From NCBI RefSeq assembly GCF_009760405.1, contig NZ_WRPP01000003.1:868001-932000 (forward strand): a stretch of 64,000 nucleotides of DNA. The letters run 5' to 3'. Positions 1-7,706 of this stretch are shown piece by piece. This stretch comes from Nocardia terrae (lineage in GTDB: Bacteria; Actinomycetota; Actinomycetes; Mycobacteriales; Mycobacteriaceae). Numbering within the stretch: the stretch's first letter is position 1; every line of letters begins with the position of its first letter. Under the pieces are notes generated by a model, which searched no databases, was not told where the DNA came from, and saw only the letters and a list, made by a program, of their open reading frames with translations. The position numbers and the translations under genes are program-made.

Positions 1-590
1 GAGCGGGGCGCGTTGAAGACGACCTCCTCGACACCCAGCATGGCCCCGAACATCTCGTAGACCGGATGCGGCGGGAAGGCGACCGCGACCCGGGTGATGG
101 GCGGCCGCATCGGCATGACGTCCTGCTGAATGGTCCAGATGGCGGCCACATCCCGCTCCACCGCGAACCGCCGCACCTCGGGCGGCACGCCGCTGTCGTC
201 GCGGACGATGGAGACGTCGTCGCCATTGAAGACGAGATGGTGGCGCGCGACCGTGAAGGACAGGTCGGCGTAGCGCAGCGCCATGTCCACGGCGTCGCGC
301 ACGGTGGGACAGCTCATCAATGCGAACCCGAGGACTCCGAGACTCGGTGGGTGACACAGCAATCCGGCCATAAGCCCCATTCCGGGCTCGTCACCGACGC
401 CGGAGACGACATTTCGCATCAGCGACAGCTCCTGCGCGAGGGTGATCTCGGCGGTGGAGTCGAGCAGATCGCGCTCGCGAATCCCGGTGTGGCGCAAGAG
501 ATCGGGCACACCCAGGCCGCGAGCGACCGCGAACTCCACGAGGAGCGCCGCGCTGGTGATGGAGCGCAGCTGAGCCTGACCGTCCGTCAC
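1..590 (-). CDS. AraC-family transcriptional regulator, N-terminal part (cut by window edge)
   Basis: The reverse strand is open from a GTG at 590 to the window edge, giving about 196 residues. The pattern (ALLVEFAVARGLGVPDLLRHTG near the start, then LSLMRNVV, GMGLMAG, and ADLSFTVARH around residue 110) matches the arabinose-binding-like sensor domain of OruR/ArgR-type AraC regulators, so the protein probably binds a small ligand and regulates transcription through a C-terminal helix-turn-helix lying outside the window. The ATG just upstream is immediately followed by an in-frame stop, so GTG 590 is the best start. The gene diverges from the small membrane protein at 785, with a tandem direct repeat between them. 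Specific ligand unknown. Confidence 0.82.
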   Translation of the reverse strand, partial: MTDGQAQLRSITSAALLVEFAVARGLGVPDLLRHTGIRERDLLDSTAEITLAQELSLMRNVVSGVGDEPGMGLMAGLLCHPPSLGVLGFALMSCPTVRDAVDMALRYADLSFTVARHHLVFNGDDVSIVRDDSGVPPEVRRFAVERDVAAIWTIQQDVMPMRPPITRVAVAFPPHPVYEMFGAMLGVEEVVFNAPR

Positions 591-717
591 ATCGAAATGG
601 TCGCAAACTTTCAGCGTGTCGGGGGGCGGAACGAGCGGGGAAGTTGCTGAAAGCGGCCGAAATTCGATTGTTTCTGACCCAGGACGCGCTGGAGGCGTAA
701 CGTCTTCAGGCATACGG

Positions 718-750
718 TGAATATCTAGCTAACCAACTGAATATCTAGCT
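718..750. promoter_or_regulatory. Two 13-bp direct repeats in a divergent intergenic region
   Basis: TGAATATCTAGCT occurs at 718-730 and again, identically, at 738-750, a 20-bp period on one face of the helix. AraC-family proteins commonly bind tandem direct repeats about 21 bp apart, and an AraC-type gene starts at 590 on the other strand, so this is a candidate operator for that regulator. Binding is inference. Confidence 0.4.
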
Positions 751-784
751 GACTACAACCGATAGACATGGAGAAGGTGAACCA

Positions 785-1132
785 ATGGCCGCCTGGCAAG
801 TGTTCACGGCCACCCTCGCATCGCTCGTGATCATGGCGATCACCATCATGAGCCTGCACCACCCCCATCACGATCCGGACCGGCTCTCGGTGGAACGGAT
901 TCGCGAGCGAATCAATAACGAGCACAACACATTAGCCCTGGCAACCAGCGATCCCTCCGTCTGGTCTCACGTCGCCCCGGACCACCCGCTGGATGTCCAG
1001 GAAGCCCATCGCACCATGCAGCAGCACCGCCGCTGCCCGGTTGCGGAGTGCGGGCGCAAAGCCGCGGCATTCCGGGCGCTCATCGACGCGGGCCGCATCA
1101 AGCCGACCCGTATGCCCCCCGCCCTGCAGTAA
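785..1132 (+). CDS. Small membrane-anchored protein of unknown function
   Basis: The 115-residue protein starts at ATG 785 behind a good ribosome site (GAGAAGG). It has one N-terminal membrane helix (about residues 5-23), a His-rich stretch (HHPHH), then a soluble part ending in HRRCPVAECGRKAAAF and a basic tail. The CPVAEC pair could bind metal or form a disulfide, but I do not recognise a named family. Similar short proteins with an N-terminal helix and an HRRC-type tail occur in Nocardia-like genomes from memory; this was not checked. It stands alone and diverges from the AraC-type regulator. Confidence 0.62.
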   Translation: MAAWQVFTATLASLVIMAITIMSLHHPHHDPDRLSVERIRERINNEHNTLALATSDPSVWSHVAPDHPLDVQEAHRTMQQHRRCPVAECGRKAAAFRALIDAGRIKPTRMPPALQ

Positions 1133-1172
1133 GTGGCCGCACGCCGGCCCGCCCGGCATCCGGACAGAAACC

Positions 1173-1718
1173 TCACAGTCCGGACAGATATTCGGGCGGG
1201 ACGGCGGCCACCAACCAGACCCCGTTGGTGCTGACCCGGAAGACGTGCCCGTCGCGGTGCATAGCCGCGGCATCCACGGTCAGCACCACCGGCTTGCCAC
1301 GCCGGGTCCCGACCTTGACGGCGGTCTCCAGATCCGCCGACAGATGGACGTCGTGGCGGCGCATGGGCTTCAACCCCTTCGCGTGAATTCCGGGCAGTGC
1401 CACGCCAACGGTGCCGTGGTAGAGCAGATCGGGCGGCGTGCTCGCTCGATACTCCAGGTCAACGTCGACACTGTGTCCCTGGCTCGCGCGTATGCGGGTT
1501 CCCGTCGCATCGAATTCGAAGCGGCGCTTGTTGTTCCGCGCCACCACCTCGTCCAGCTCGGGCCGGGTGAGCGCCCTTCCGTGTGCGCCGAGCGCCGACA
1601 GCAGGGCCGAAACCTCCACCCAGCCCGCCGAGTCCAGCGTGAGGCCGATCTCCCCCGGTGCGTGTCGAAGATGCCTGGACAGCCGCTTCGAGGTCTTGAT
1701 CATTTGCTTCTCTTCCAT
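1173..1718 (-). CDS. kptA: RNA 2'-phosphotransferase (Tpt1/KptA family)
   Basis: The 181-residue protein has the usual KptA length. The family removes an internal RNA 2'-phosphate by transferring it to NAD+, releasing ADP-ribose 1''-2''-cyclic phosphate. Signatures are SKRLSRHLRH (residues 10-19), RASQGHS with H82, YHGT at 100-103 and HDVHLS near 122-127, covering the Arg-His-Arg-Arg active-site set of the family. In fungi Tpt1 finishes tRNA splicing. Bacteria lack that pathway, so the cellular substrate is unknown. It is a single-gene unit facing the same way as the MoxR operon behind it, with about 58 bp between them. Confidence 0.9.
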   Translation of the reverse strand: MEEKQMIKTSKRLSRHLRHAPGEIGLTLDSAGWVEVSALLSALGAHGRALTRPELDEVVARNNKRRFEFDATGTRIRASQGHSVDVDLEYRASTPPDLLYHGTVGVALPGIHAKGLKPMRRHDVHLSADLETAVKVGTRRGKPVVLTVDAAAMHRDGHVFRVSTNGVWLVAAVPPEYLSGL

Positions 1719-1776
1719 GCGGGCGAGTGAACCAGCCCCGCATCCGGATTCGAAGCGATTTCGGACGGCGCTCGGC

Positions 1777-2208
1777 TCAGTCGCGCACCCGGTCGTCGGT
1801 CAGGCCGCGAACCAGCAAGGCGTACAACAGGATCACCGTGAACGGCGCGAGAATCGGCACCCAGGTCAATCCCGCGGGCAGCACCGTGGCCGCCCCGGCG
1901 GCGACGGTGAACACCAGCGCGCCCGCCACCGACGGCACCGTGGTGGGCACCACCCCGACCGGAGCCGAGATCGAGGCGGTGTTCAGCAGATAGGTGGTCG
2001 CCACGAGCCCGATGCCGCCCGCCACCAGCGCCCCGGTCCCGACCCACGCCAGCGCCGCCATGGCCGCCAGCACGGCCAGCACGGCGCACACCCGCCACCG
2101 CCACCCGGCCGCCGCCAGCAGCGCCACCGGAATCGCCGCCCACGGCAATACGATCGCCACGGCGGCCGCGAGCAGCAGGCCGGACAGCACGGCGAGGAAT
2201 CTGGTCAT
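1777..2208 (-). CDS. Small multi-helix membrane protein, last gene of the MoxR operon
   Basis: The 143-residue protein is almost wholly hydrophobic, with about four membrane segments (residues 3-22, 27-48, 52-72 and 85-135 as a longer hydrophobic run). I chose ATG 2208 rather than an upstream frame extension because it has a GAGGG ribosome site 7 nt upstream and overlaps the DUF58 stop codon by 4 bp (ATGA), so it is translationally coupled. It carries no motif I can name. Its place at the end of a DUF4129-MoxR-DUF58 operon suggests a membrane partner of that system, which is inference. Confidence 0.72.
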   Translation of the reverse strand: MTRFLAVLSGLLLAAAVAIVLPWAAIPVALLAAAGWRWRVCAVLAVLAAMAALAWVGTGALVAGGIGLVATTYLLNTASISAPVGVVPTTVPSVAGALVFTVAAGAATVLPAGLTWVPILAPFTVILLYALLVRGLTDDRVRD

Positions 2209-3479
2209 CGGCGGACCCTCACGGTGCGGCGATGTTCGGGGATCAGGCGCATCACCTGGTCCAGGCGCGTGTCCTCCGGCCATCCGACGATGTCGACGCC
2301 GACCGTGCCCATATCGCGGTACATCGACGCGCGCTCGAGCTGCCACATGCGGGCCAGCGTCGAGTCCAGGCCGTCCCCGAAGGGCGGTCCGCGCAGCACG
2401 TCGACCACGACCACCACGTGCCCGCGCTTGCGCAGATCGATGAGGGCCAAGGCGAATTGGGTGTCGAGCAGGGTCGAGAACGCCACGACGACCGCGCCGA
2501 TCGGCACGGCGGAGTGCGGGGCCAGCGTGCCCTGCATTTCGATGTGCTCGTCGCCGACGTCGAGGACGGTGTCCACGATGCGATAGAACTGGCGGCGGCC
2601 GATGTCCGGGCGCAGCCAGCGCGGATTGCGCCCGAGGCAGACGACCGCGGTCCGGTCACCGGCCTGCAGCGCGGACTGCGCCACCTGCGCCGCGCCGCGC
2701 ACCGACAGCTCGAGCGAGTCCGACGCGGGCCCGGGGGCCTGCATCGAGGTGTCCAGCAGCACAACCACATCCGCGGCCCGATTGGTGAACCGCTCGGTCA
2801 CGAACAGCTGTCCGCGCCGCGCGCTCACCGGCCAGTTGACCGTGCGCAGCTGATCTCCGGGCGTGTAGACGCGAATATCGGCGTATTCCACGCCGGGCCC
2901 GTGCCGCCGCGTCAGATGGGTGCCCATGCGTTCGGGAAGTTCGGTGCGCGGCAACCGCATTCGCTGCGGATCGGTGATCGGATAGATGTACAGCTCCCCC
3001 GCGGGCAGCCGCACCGACGCCACTGCCAGCCCGGCCGGGCTCAGCGCGCTGACCCGCATCGGCACCGGATACCGTCCCCAGCGGGGCGCGGACAGGGCCA
3101 GCCGCAGCCCGGCGGGCGCGACGCCGGAGTCGACGGTCTCCTCGACGTGGATCTCCATGCCGTGCATGGGTTCCGGATGCAGCCGCAGCAGCGCGTGCCC
3201 GCTCTCCACGAACGCGGCCGCGGTCAGCACCACCTCCTCGGTCTCGAAGCAGCGCAGCACCCCCGCCCCGTCCACCTGGATCTTCGTGCGCGACTGCTGC
3301 AACGGCGCGGTCGCCAGCACCCCGAGCATGGGCGCGGCGAACACCACCAGCTGCCATTTGCCCAGGATCACCGCCAGCACCAGCGCGGGCGCGGACACCG
3401 CCGCGAGCATGAACACCAATGGCGCGGGTCGCCACCGCAATTCGGCCTCGACGGACGTACTGGTATCGCGATGCTTCAT
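2205..3479 (-). CDS. DUF58-domain protein (VWA-like partner of MoxR ATPase)
   Basis: The 424-residue protein has two N-terminal membrane helices (about 18-38 and 43-58), a beta-rich middle region, then the DUF58 signature YTPGDQLRTVNWPVSARRG near residues 205-223, followed by a VWA-like core beginning VVVLLDTSMQ. The Asp-Thr-Ser is a reduced MIDAS metal site. DUF58 proteins are regularly encoded beside MoxR AAA+ ATPases and are thought to act with them in chaperone-like or assembly work at the membrane. Its start overlaps the stop of a possible 44-codon frame (3476-3610), and its stop overlaps the next gene. Confidence 0.88.
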   Translation of the reverse strand: MKHRDTSTSVEAELRWRPAPLVFMLAAVSAPALVLAVILGKWQLVVFAAPMLGVLATAPLQQSRTKIQVDGAGVLRCFETEEVVLTAAAFVESGHALLRLHPEPMHGMEIHVEETVDSGVAPAGLRLALSAPRWGRYPVPMRVSALSPAGLAVASVRLPAGELYIYPITDPQRMRLPRTELPERMGTHLTRRHGPGVEYADIRVYTPGDQLRTVNWPVSARRGQLFVTERFTNRAADVVVLLDTSMQAPGPASDSLELSVRGAAQVAQSALQAGDRTAVVCLGRNPRWLRPDIGRRQFYRIVDTVLDVGDEHIEMQGTLAPHSAVPIGAVVVAFSTLLDTQFALALIDLRKRGHVVVVVDVLRGPPFGDGLDSTLARMWQLERASMYRDMGTVGVDIVGWPEDTRLDQVMRLIPEHRRTVRVRR

Positions 3480-3610
3480 GACCTCGCCCGCTTTTCGACG
3501 CCGAGCAGGTGCGTTCGGCCGGAGTCTCGCTCCCCGCGGTGGATTCCGGCCGAACGCACGCCGGAACGACGACGGGCGTCCTCGGCGATGCGCGGGTATC
3601 TGTCACTCAT
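3476..3610 (-). CDS. Possible 44-residue protein between moxR and the DUF58 gene
   Basis: An ATG at 3610, 7 nt after the moxR stop, opens a frame of 44 codons whose TGA overlaps the DUF58 ATG as ATGA, the same coupling used elsewhere in this operon. The product is basic and hydrophilic (begins MSDRYPRIAEDARRR). The frame contains a perfect 15-bp inverted repeat (3509-3523 / 3545-3559). The ribosome site is weak and I know no homologue, so this could equally be an untranslated spacer. The argument for a gene is the exact tiling and coupling only. Confidence 0.3.
   Translation of the reverse strand: MSDRYPRIAEDARRRSGVRSAGIHRGERDSGRTHLLGVEKRARS
3509..3559. repeat. Perfect 15-bp inverted repeat inside the MoxR operon
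   Basis: GTGCGTTCGGCCGGA (3509-3523) is followed after 21 nt by its exact reverse complement (3545-3559). In the mRNA it would form a very stable hairpin between moxR and the DUF58 start. It could attenuate transcription, set differential stability of the two halves of the message, or hide a ribosome site. Confidence 0.6.
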
Positions 3611-3617
3611 ACGCGGC

Positions 3618-4583
3618 TCACGACGGCGTGCTGGCGCGAGGCGCCGGGAGGCGGCGCAACAGTTCGGCGATGACGTCCTCGCCGCGGATGCGGCGCACCC
3701 ACATCTCCGGACGCAGGGTGATGCGATGGGCCATGGCCGGGATGGCGAGGGCCTTGACGTCCTCGGGGACCACATAGTCGCGGCCGTTGAGCAGCGCTCG
3801 GGCGCGGGCCATCTGGACCAGGTCCAGTTCGGCGCGGGGGCTCGCGCCGACCTCCACCTGGGGATGGCCGCGGGTGGCCGAGGCCAGGGAGACGACATAG
3901 CCGACCACGTCGGGGTGGACGGTCACGTATTCGACCGACTGCCGCATCTCCATCAGGCCGTCGGCGTCGACCACCTGCGCGATCTGGGCGGGTTGCGCCC
4001 CGCGTTCCAGCCGGCGGCGGATCATGTTCATCTCGTCGTTCTCCGACAGATAGCCCAGCCGCAGCTGCATGGCGAACCGGTCGAGCTGTGCCTCGGGCAG
4101 CGGGTAGGTGCCCTCGTACTCGATCGGGTTGTCGGTGGCGAAGACGATGAAAGGCTGTGGCAGCGGAAAGGTTTCGCCGTCGATGGAGACCTGCCCCTCG
4201 GCCATGGCCTCGAGCAGCGCGGCCTGGGTCTTGGGCGGGGTGCGGTTGACCTCGTCGGCCAGCAGCATATTGGTGAAGACCGGACCGCGCCGGAAACTGA
4301 AACGGCCCGAATGCATGTCGTAGATGGTGGAGCCGATCAGGTCCGCGGGCAGCAGGTCCGGGGTGAACTGCACGCGTGTGAAGTTCAAACCCAGCGCCGA
4401 CGCGAACGACCGCGCGATGAGGGTCTTGCCCAGCCCGGGCAGGTCCTCGATGAGGATGTGGCCGCCCGACAACACCGCGACCATGATCAGCTGCAGTTCG
4501 TCCCGCTTGCCGACCACGACCCGCGATACCTCGCGCAGCACCGCGTCGGTGCGCTTGATGGTCAGGTCCATCGGTGATGTCAT
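3618..4583 (-). CDS. moxR: MoxR-family AAA+ ATPase
   Basis: The 321-residue protein has the MoxR/RavA-type AAA+ fold: Walker A in EDLPGLGKT (about residues 47-55), the conserved RVQFTPDLLPADLIG segment, Walker B in LLADEVNR, and sensor 1 in FATDNPIEYEGTYPLPEAQ, with an AAA lid domain to the end. MoxR ATPases act as chaperones for maturation of complexes, usually with VWA or DUF58 partners such as the one encoded next. I chose ATG 4583 (MTSPMDL) over the long upstream extension, which overlaps the previous gene and is low-complexity. ATG 4571 is a possible alternative. Confidence 0.92.
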   Translation of the reverse strand: MTSPMDLTIKRTDAVLREVSRVVVGKRDELQLIMVAVLSGGHILIEDLPGLGKTLIARSFASALGLNFTRVQFTPDLLPADLIGSTIYDMHSGRFSFRRGPVFTNMLLADEVNRTPPKTQAALLEAMAEGQVSIDGETFPLPQPFIVFATDNPIEYEGTYPLPEAQLDRFAMQLRLGYLSENDEMNMIRRRLERGAQPAQIAQVVDADGLMEMRQSVEYVTVHPDVVGYVVSLASATRGHPQVEVGASPRAELDLVQMARARALLNGRDYVVPEDVKALAIPAMAHRITLRPEMWVRRIRGEDVIAELLRRLPAPRASTPS

Positions 4584-4603
4584 CGCATATCTCGCATCTC
4601 GTC

Positions 4604-5107
4604 TCACATGTCCTGTAGCCGGCGCAGGATCTCGTCCAGGGCGGCGCGACCGGGTGCGCTGTTGACCTGATCGCGCAGCGCCGAATTGGCCGGGTCCACC
4701 CAGCGCCACAGTTCGGGTCCGAACTGCAGTTGTCCCGCCACCTCCAGCGCGCGCCGGTTCTTGTTCATCCGGTGCCCGCTGGTCAGTTCGAATTCCTTGG
4801 CCAGCAAGGGCCGCAGGTGCCGATCCCAGTCGGCGCGCGAGCCCTCGGACCGGTCGGCCAGCATCTGGGCGCGCGCCTGCCAGCGGCGCAGCATCTCCGC
4901 CGGGCCGTTGTCGATGTCATTGTCCTCGGGCTCGGGCGGCGTCAGCCGCCGTGACCGCTCCACCAGCGACCACACCAGCAGCCCGAGCGCACCCGCCACC
5001 GGAATCCCGGCAATGGCCACCAGGGAATCGCGCTGATTGTTGTAGGCGAGGATCTCGAACATGGCCGCCAGCAGCAGCGTGCCGATCACGATCACGGTCC
5101 GGTTCAT
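4604..5107 (-). CDS. Membrane protein of unknown function in the MoxR operon
   Basis: The 167-residue protein has two N-terminal membrane helices (about 3-18 and 27-47) and a mostly charged helical C-terminal half rich in Arg and Trp (RWQARAQMLADR, WDRHLRPLLAKEFE). ATG 5107 overlaps the stop of the DUF4129 gene (ATGA), which fixes the start. It is 20 bp from moxR. I do not recognise a family name. Position and topology fit a membrane scaffold or substrate of the MoxR system (inference). Confidence 0.72.
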   Translation of the reverse strand: MNRTVIVIGTLLLAAMFEILAYNNQRDSLVAIAGIPVAGALGLLVWSLVERSRRLTPPEPEDNDIDNGPAEMLRRWQARAQMLADRSEGSRADWDRHLRPLLAKEFELTSGHRMNKNRRALEVAGQLQFGPELWRWVDPANSALRDQVNSAPGRAALDEILRRLQDM

Positions 5108-6042
5108 GCGGCCTGCTCCTGCAGATCGGCCAGGACGATGCGCAGCAGCTGTTCGGCCCGCATGCGCTGCCACTCCAGCATGGAGTGCGGGCTGAACCGC
5201 GCTTCCTCGAACAGCGCCACCAGCTCTCGCGCCGAGGCGTCGCGCAGGAATCCGCGGTCGAAGGCCCGCGCCAGCACCTCGGACGGGGTGTCCGAGGCCA
5301 GCGGCGCCACCTCGCGCGCCGTCGCCAGCCCGCGTTCCATGGCGACGTAGCAGGCGATGATGGCGGTGCGGGGATCCTGCCCCGGCGCGATCATGGCCGC
5401 CAGACCCATCTCCGCCACCTTGGCCAGCGAGACCGCCTCGGCCGGAGTGGGCGGCGACAGCGGCGTGCGCGAGAGCGAGGGCGCGCGGTTGGAACTCACC
5501 GCCGCCACGACCAGTCCCGCCATCGCGACCAGGACCAGCACCCCCGCGGCGATGCCGACCAGCAGCAGCGCCGTCCCCGACAGCGGCGGGGAGGAGACCG
5601 TATCCGGTTGCGGGGCCACGGTTTCGGTGGGCAGTTCGGTCCCCGTGGGCGCGGCCGTCGGCTGCGACCCGACCTCGCTCTGGCGCGCCGGGGTCACCAG
5701 GTACACCGACACCACGGCCGTGACGATCAATGCGATGGCCGCGACGCCGATCAGCACCAGGATCCCGATCCGCCGCAATCCCAGCCCGCGCAGGGCGTTC
5801 TCGCGATCAGGCTCGGGCATGGCCAGCGGCAGCCGGTGCTGGCTGTTGATCACGCCCGCGATCAGGATCACCATCGACACCAGCAGCAGCACCGGCATCA
5901 AGGCCAGCGAAACCGCGGACGAAGGATGCGGAGCGGTGGGCCCGCCGGTCCCCGGAATGTATCCGCGCAGTGCGACGACAGCGAGCATCACGAGCCCGAT
6001 CAAAGCGATCGCGCGCGAGGCCACGGTCCCCACCCCAGTCAC
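5104..6042 (-). CDS. DUF4129-domain membrane protein, first gene of the MoxR operon
   Basis: The 312-residue protein has four or more membrane helices, a Pro/Thr-rich extracytoplasmic linker (around 125-160, with PTETVAPQPDTVSSPP), and a cytoplasmic C-terminal domain with the DUF4129 pattern (IIACYVAMERGLA, DTPSEVLARAF, LVALFEEARFSPHSM). I use GTG 6042, which has a GGTTAGGAG ribosome site about 6 nt upstream. The annotated-looking ATG at 6081 lacks one. DUF4129 proteins are frequent neighbours of MoxR/DUF58 genes, as here. Confidence 0.85.
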   Translation of the reverse strand: MTGVGTVASRAIALIGLVMLAVVALRGYIPGTGGPTAPHPSSAVSLALMPVLLLVSMVILIAGVINSQHRLPLAMPEPDRENALRGLGLRRIGILVLIGVAAIALIVTAVVSVYLVTPARQSEVGSQPTAAPTGTELPTETVAPQPDTVSSPPLSGTALLLVGIAAGVLVLVAMAGLVVAAVSSNRAPSLSRTPLSPPTPAEAVSLAKVAEMGLAAMIAPGQDPRTAIIACYVAMERGLATAREVAPLASDTPSEVLARAFDRGFLRDASARELVALFEEARFSPHSMLEWQRMRAEQLLRIVLADLQEQAA

Positions 6043-6140
6043 GAATACTCCTAACCAGAGTCTTGCCGGAAACAGGCACATAGTTACATGCCGAGCGGTC
6101 CCTCAGGACCAAAATCGTGAACCCCGAATCACATACCCGA

Positions 6141-6242
6141 ACCACATGAATCCACAACCGGCATGTGGTCGAACAAGATCAGGGAGCCCGTACCGTGGGG
6201 AAGAAGACAATTCCCACGACCAGAGCTCCCTGATCTCGTTCG
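6141..6242. repeat. Two adjacent inverted repeats in the gap between ugd-like gene and MoxR operon
   Basis: ACCACATG (6141-6148) is answered by CATGTGGT (6162-6169). An 18-bp arm at 6170-6187 (core AGATCAGGGAGC) is answered by its reverse complement at 6225-6242 with one mismatch, across a 37-nt loop that itself holds a CGTGGG/CCCACG stem. The arms resemble the paired ends of a miniature mobile element. The structure could also terminate the leftward gene that stops at 6255. No transposase frame is present. Confidence 0.55.
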
Positions 6243-6254
6243 AAAAGCCAGGCG

Positions 6255-7706
6255 TCAGGCGGTGCGGCGCACGCGGGCCCGCAGCCGGGTCAATGGTGAA
6301 GGCGCTGCCAATTGCCGGGGCACGACAGGTGGTTTCGGGTACGCGGTGACGACGGGAGCGACGCGCGGCGCGGAAGCCGCACGGGACTCCACCAGCCGTC
6401 CCATCGCCCGGAAATCCCAACCGGCGGCGAGCCACGGCTCCGGGTCCAGCGTGTTGCGGGCGTCGATGAGGACCCGCCCGCGCGCCACCGTCCGCAGGAA
6501 GGCCGGGTCCAGCTCACGGAATTCGCGCCATTCGGTCAGGTGCAGTACCACATCCGCCTCGTGCAGCGCGGCCGCCGCCGTCGCCGCGAACACCAGCTGC
6601 GGGGCGACCGCTCGCGCCGGAACCGTTGCGGCGGGGTCGAATACGGTGACATCCACTCCGGCCGCGTGCAGCCGCCGGGCCACATCCAGCGCCGGTGAAT
6701 CCCGCACGTCGTCCGAGAGCGGCTTGAACGCCGCGCCCAGCACGCCGACCCGCCCGGAGGGCCGATGCCCGCCGCCGAGCAGCGCGAGGGTCTCCTCGAC
6801 CACGCGTTCGCGCCGCCGCAGGTTGATGGCGTCGATATCGCGCAGGAATTCCACCGACTCCCCCGCGCCGAGCTCGGTGGCGCGAGCGATCAACGCCCGC
6901 ACGTCCTTCGGCAGGCACCCGCCGCCGTAGCCCAGCCCCGCGCCCAGGAACTTGCGGCCGATCCGGTCGTCGTGGCCGAGCGCGTCGGCCAGCAGCGTCA
7001 CGTCCGCGCCGGTGAGATCGCACAGCTCGGCCATGGCGTTGATGAACGAAATCTTGGTCGCCAGAAAGGCATTGGCCGACACCTTGATCAGCTCGGCGGT
7101 CGGCATATTGGTGATCACCACCGGCGAGCCCGCCGCGATCGGCGTCGCGTACACCTGCCGCAGCGCCCATTCCGCGTCCGGAGTGGTCACCCCGAACACC
7201 AGCCGGTTCGGGTGCAGGGTGTCGTACACCGCGTGCCCCTCGCGCAGGAATTCCGGGTTCCAGGCCAGATCGACCGAAATCCCCTCCGGCGCAAGCTCGG
7301 CGATGCGCGCGGTCAACGCCTCGGCGGTGCCGACCGGCACCGTGGACTTGCCGACGATCAGGCAGTTGCGGGTCAGGTGCGGCACCAGGCCCTCCAGCGC
7401 CGAGTACAGCTGCGAGAGATCCGCCGCCCCGTTCACCCCGGGAGGCGTTCCCACACAGAGGAAATGGACGTCGGCGAACTCGGCCGCCTCGACCAGCGAG
7501 GTGCCGAACCGCAGCCGCCCGCCGGCCACATGCCCGGCCAGCAGCTCGGGCAGCCCGGGCTCGTGGAAGGGCACCTGCCCCGCGGACAGCGCGGCGGCCT
7601 TGGCCGGATTGTTGTCCACGCCCAGGACCTCGAAGCCGAGTTCGGCCATGCCCGCGGCGTGGGTGGCACCCAGGTAACCGGTGCCGATGACGGAGATGCG
7701 GAGCAT
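6255..7706 (-). CDS. UDP-glucose/GDP-mannose dehydrogenase family protein (probable UDP-glucose 6-dehydrogenase)
   Basis: The 483-residue protein oxidises a nucleotide sugar at C6 to the uronic acid with two NAD+. The N-terminal NAD fold has GTGYLG (8-13), a conserved STVPVGT (121-127) and NPEFLREG (150-157), and the catalytic Cys is C264 in GGGCLPKD. The C-terminal domain has GVLGAAFKPLSDDVRDSP. The last 45 residues are a basic, Pro-rich tail beyond the usual family end. ATG 7706 has AAGGAGG upstream and overlaps the previous stop by one base (TGATG). Pairing with a GT4 glycosyltransferase points to cell-envelope polysaccharide or glycolipid synthesis. Exact substrate not provable here. Confidence 0.88.
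   Translation of the reverse strand: MLRISVIGTGYLGATHAAGMAELGFEVLGVDNNPAKAAALSAGQVPFHEPGLPELLAGHVAGGRLRFGTSLVEAAEFADVHFLCVGTPPGVNGAADLSQLYSALEGLVPHLTRNCLIVGKSTVPVGTAEALTARIAELAPEGISVDLAWNPEFLREGHAVYDTLHPNRLVFGVTTPDAEWALRQVYATPIAAGSPVVITNMPTAELIKVSANAFLATKISFINAMAELCDLTGADVTLLADALGHDDRIGRKFLGAGLGYGGGCLPKDVRALIARATELGAGESVEFLRDIDAINLRRRERVVEETLALLGGGHRPSGRVGVLGAAFKPLSDDVRDSPALDVARRLHAAGVDVTVFDPAATVPARAVAPQLVFAATAAAALHEADVVLHLTEWREFRELDPAFLRTVARGRVLIDARNTLDPEPWLAAGWDFRAMGRLVESRAASAPRVAPVVTAYPKPPVVPRQLAAPSPLTRLRARVRRTA

Noticed and set aside
2232..4577. 781-codon plus-strand frame over the MoxR-DUF58 genes
   Set aside because: Antisense shadow of clear reverse-strand MoxR and DUF58 genes.
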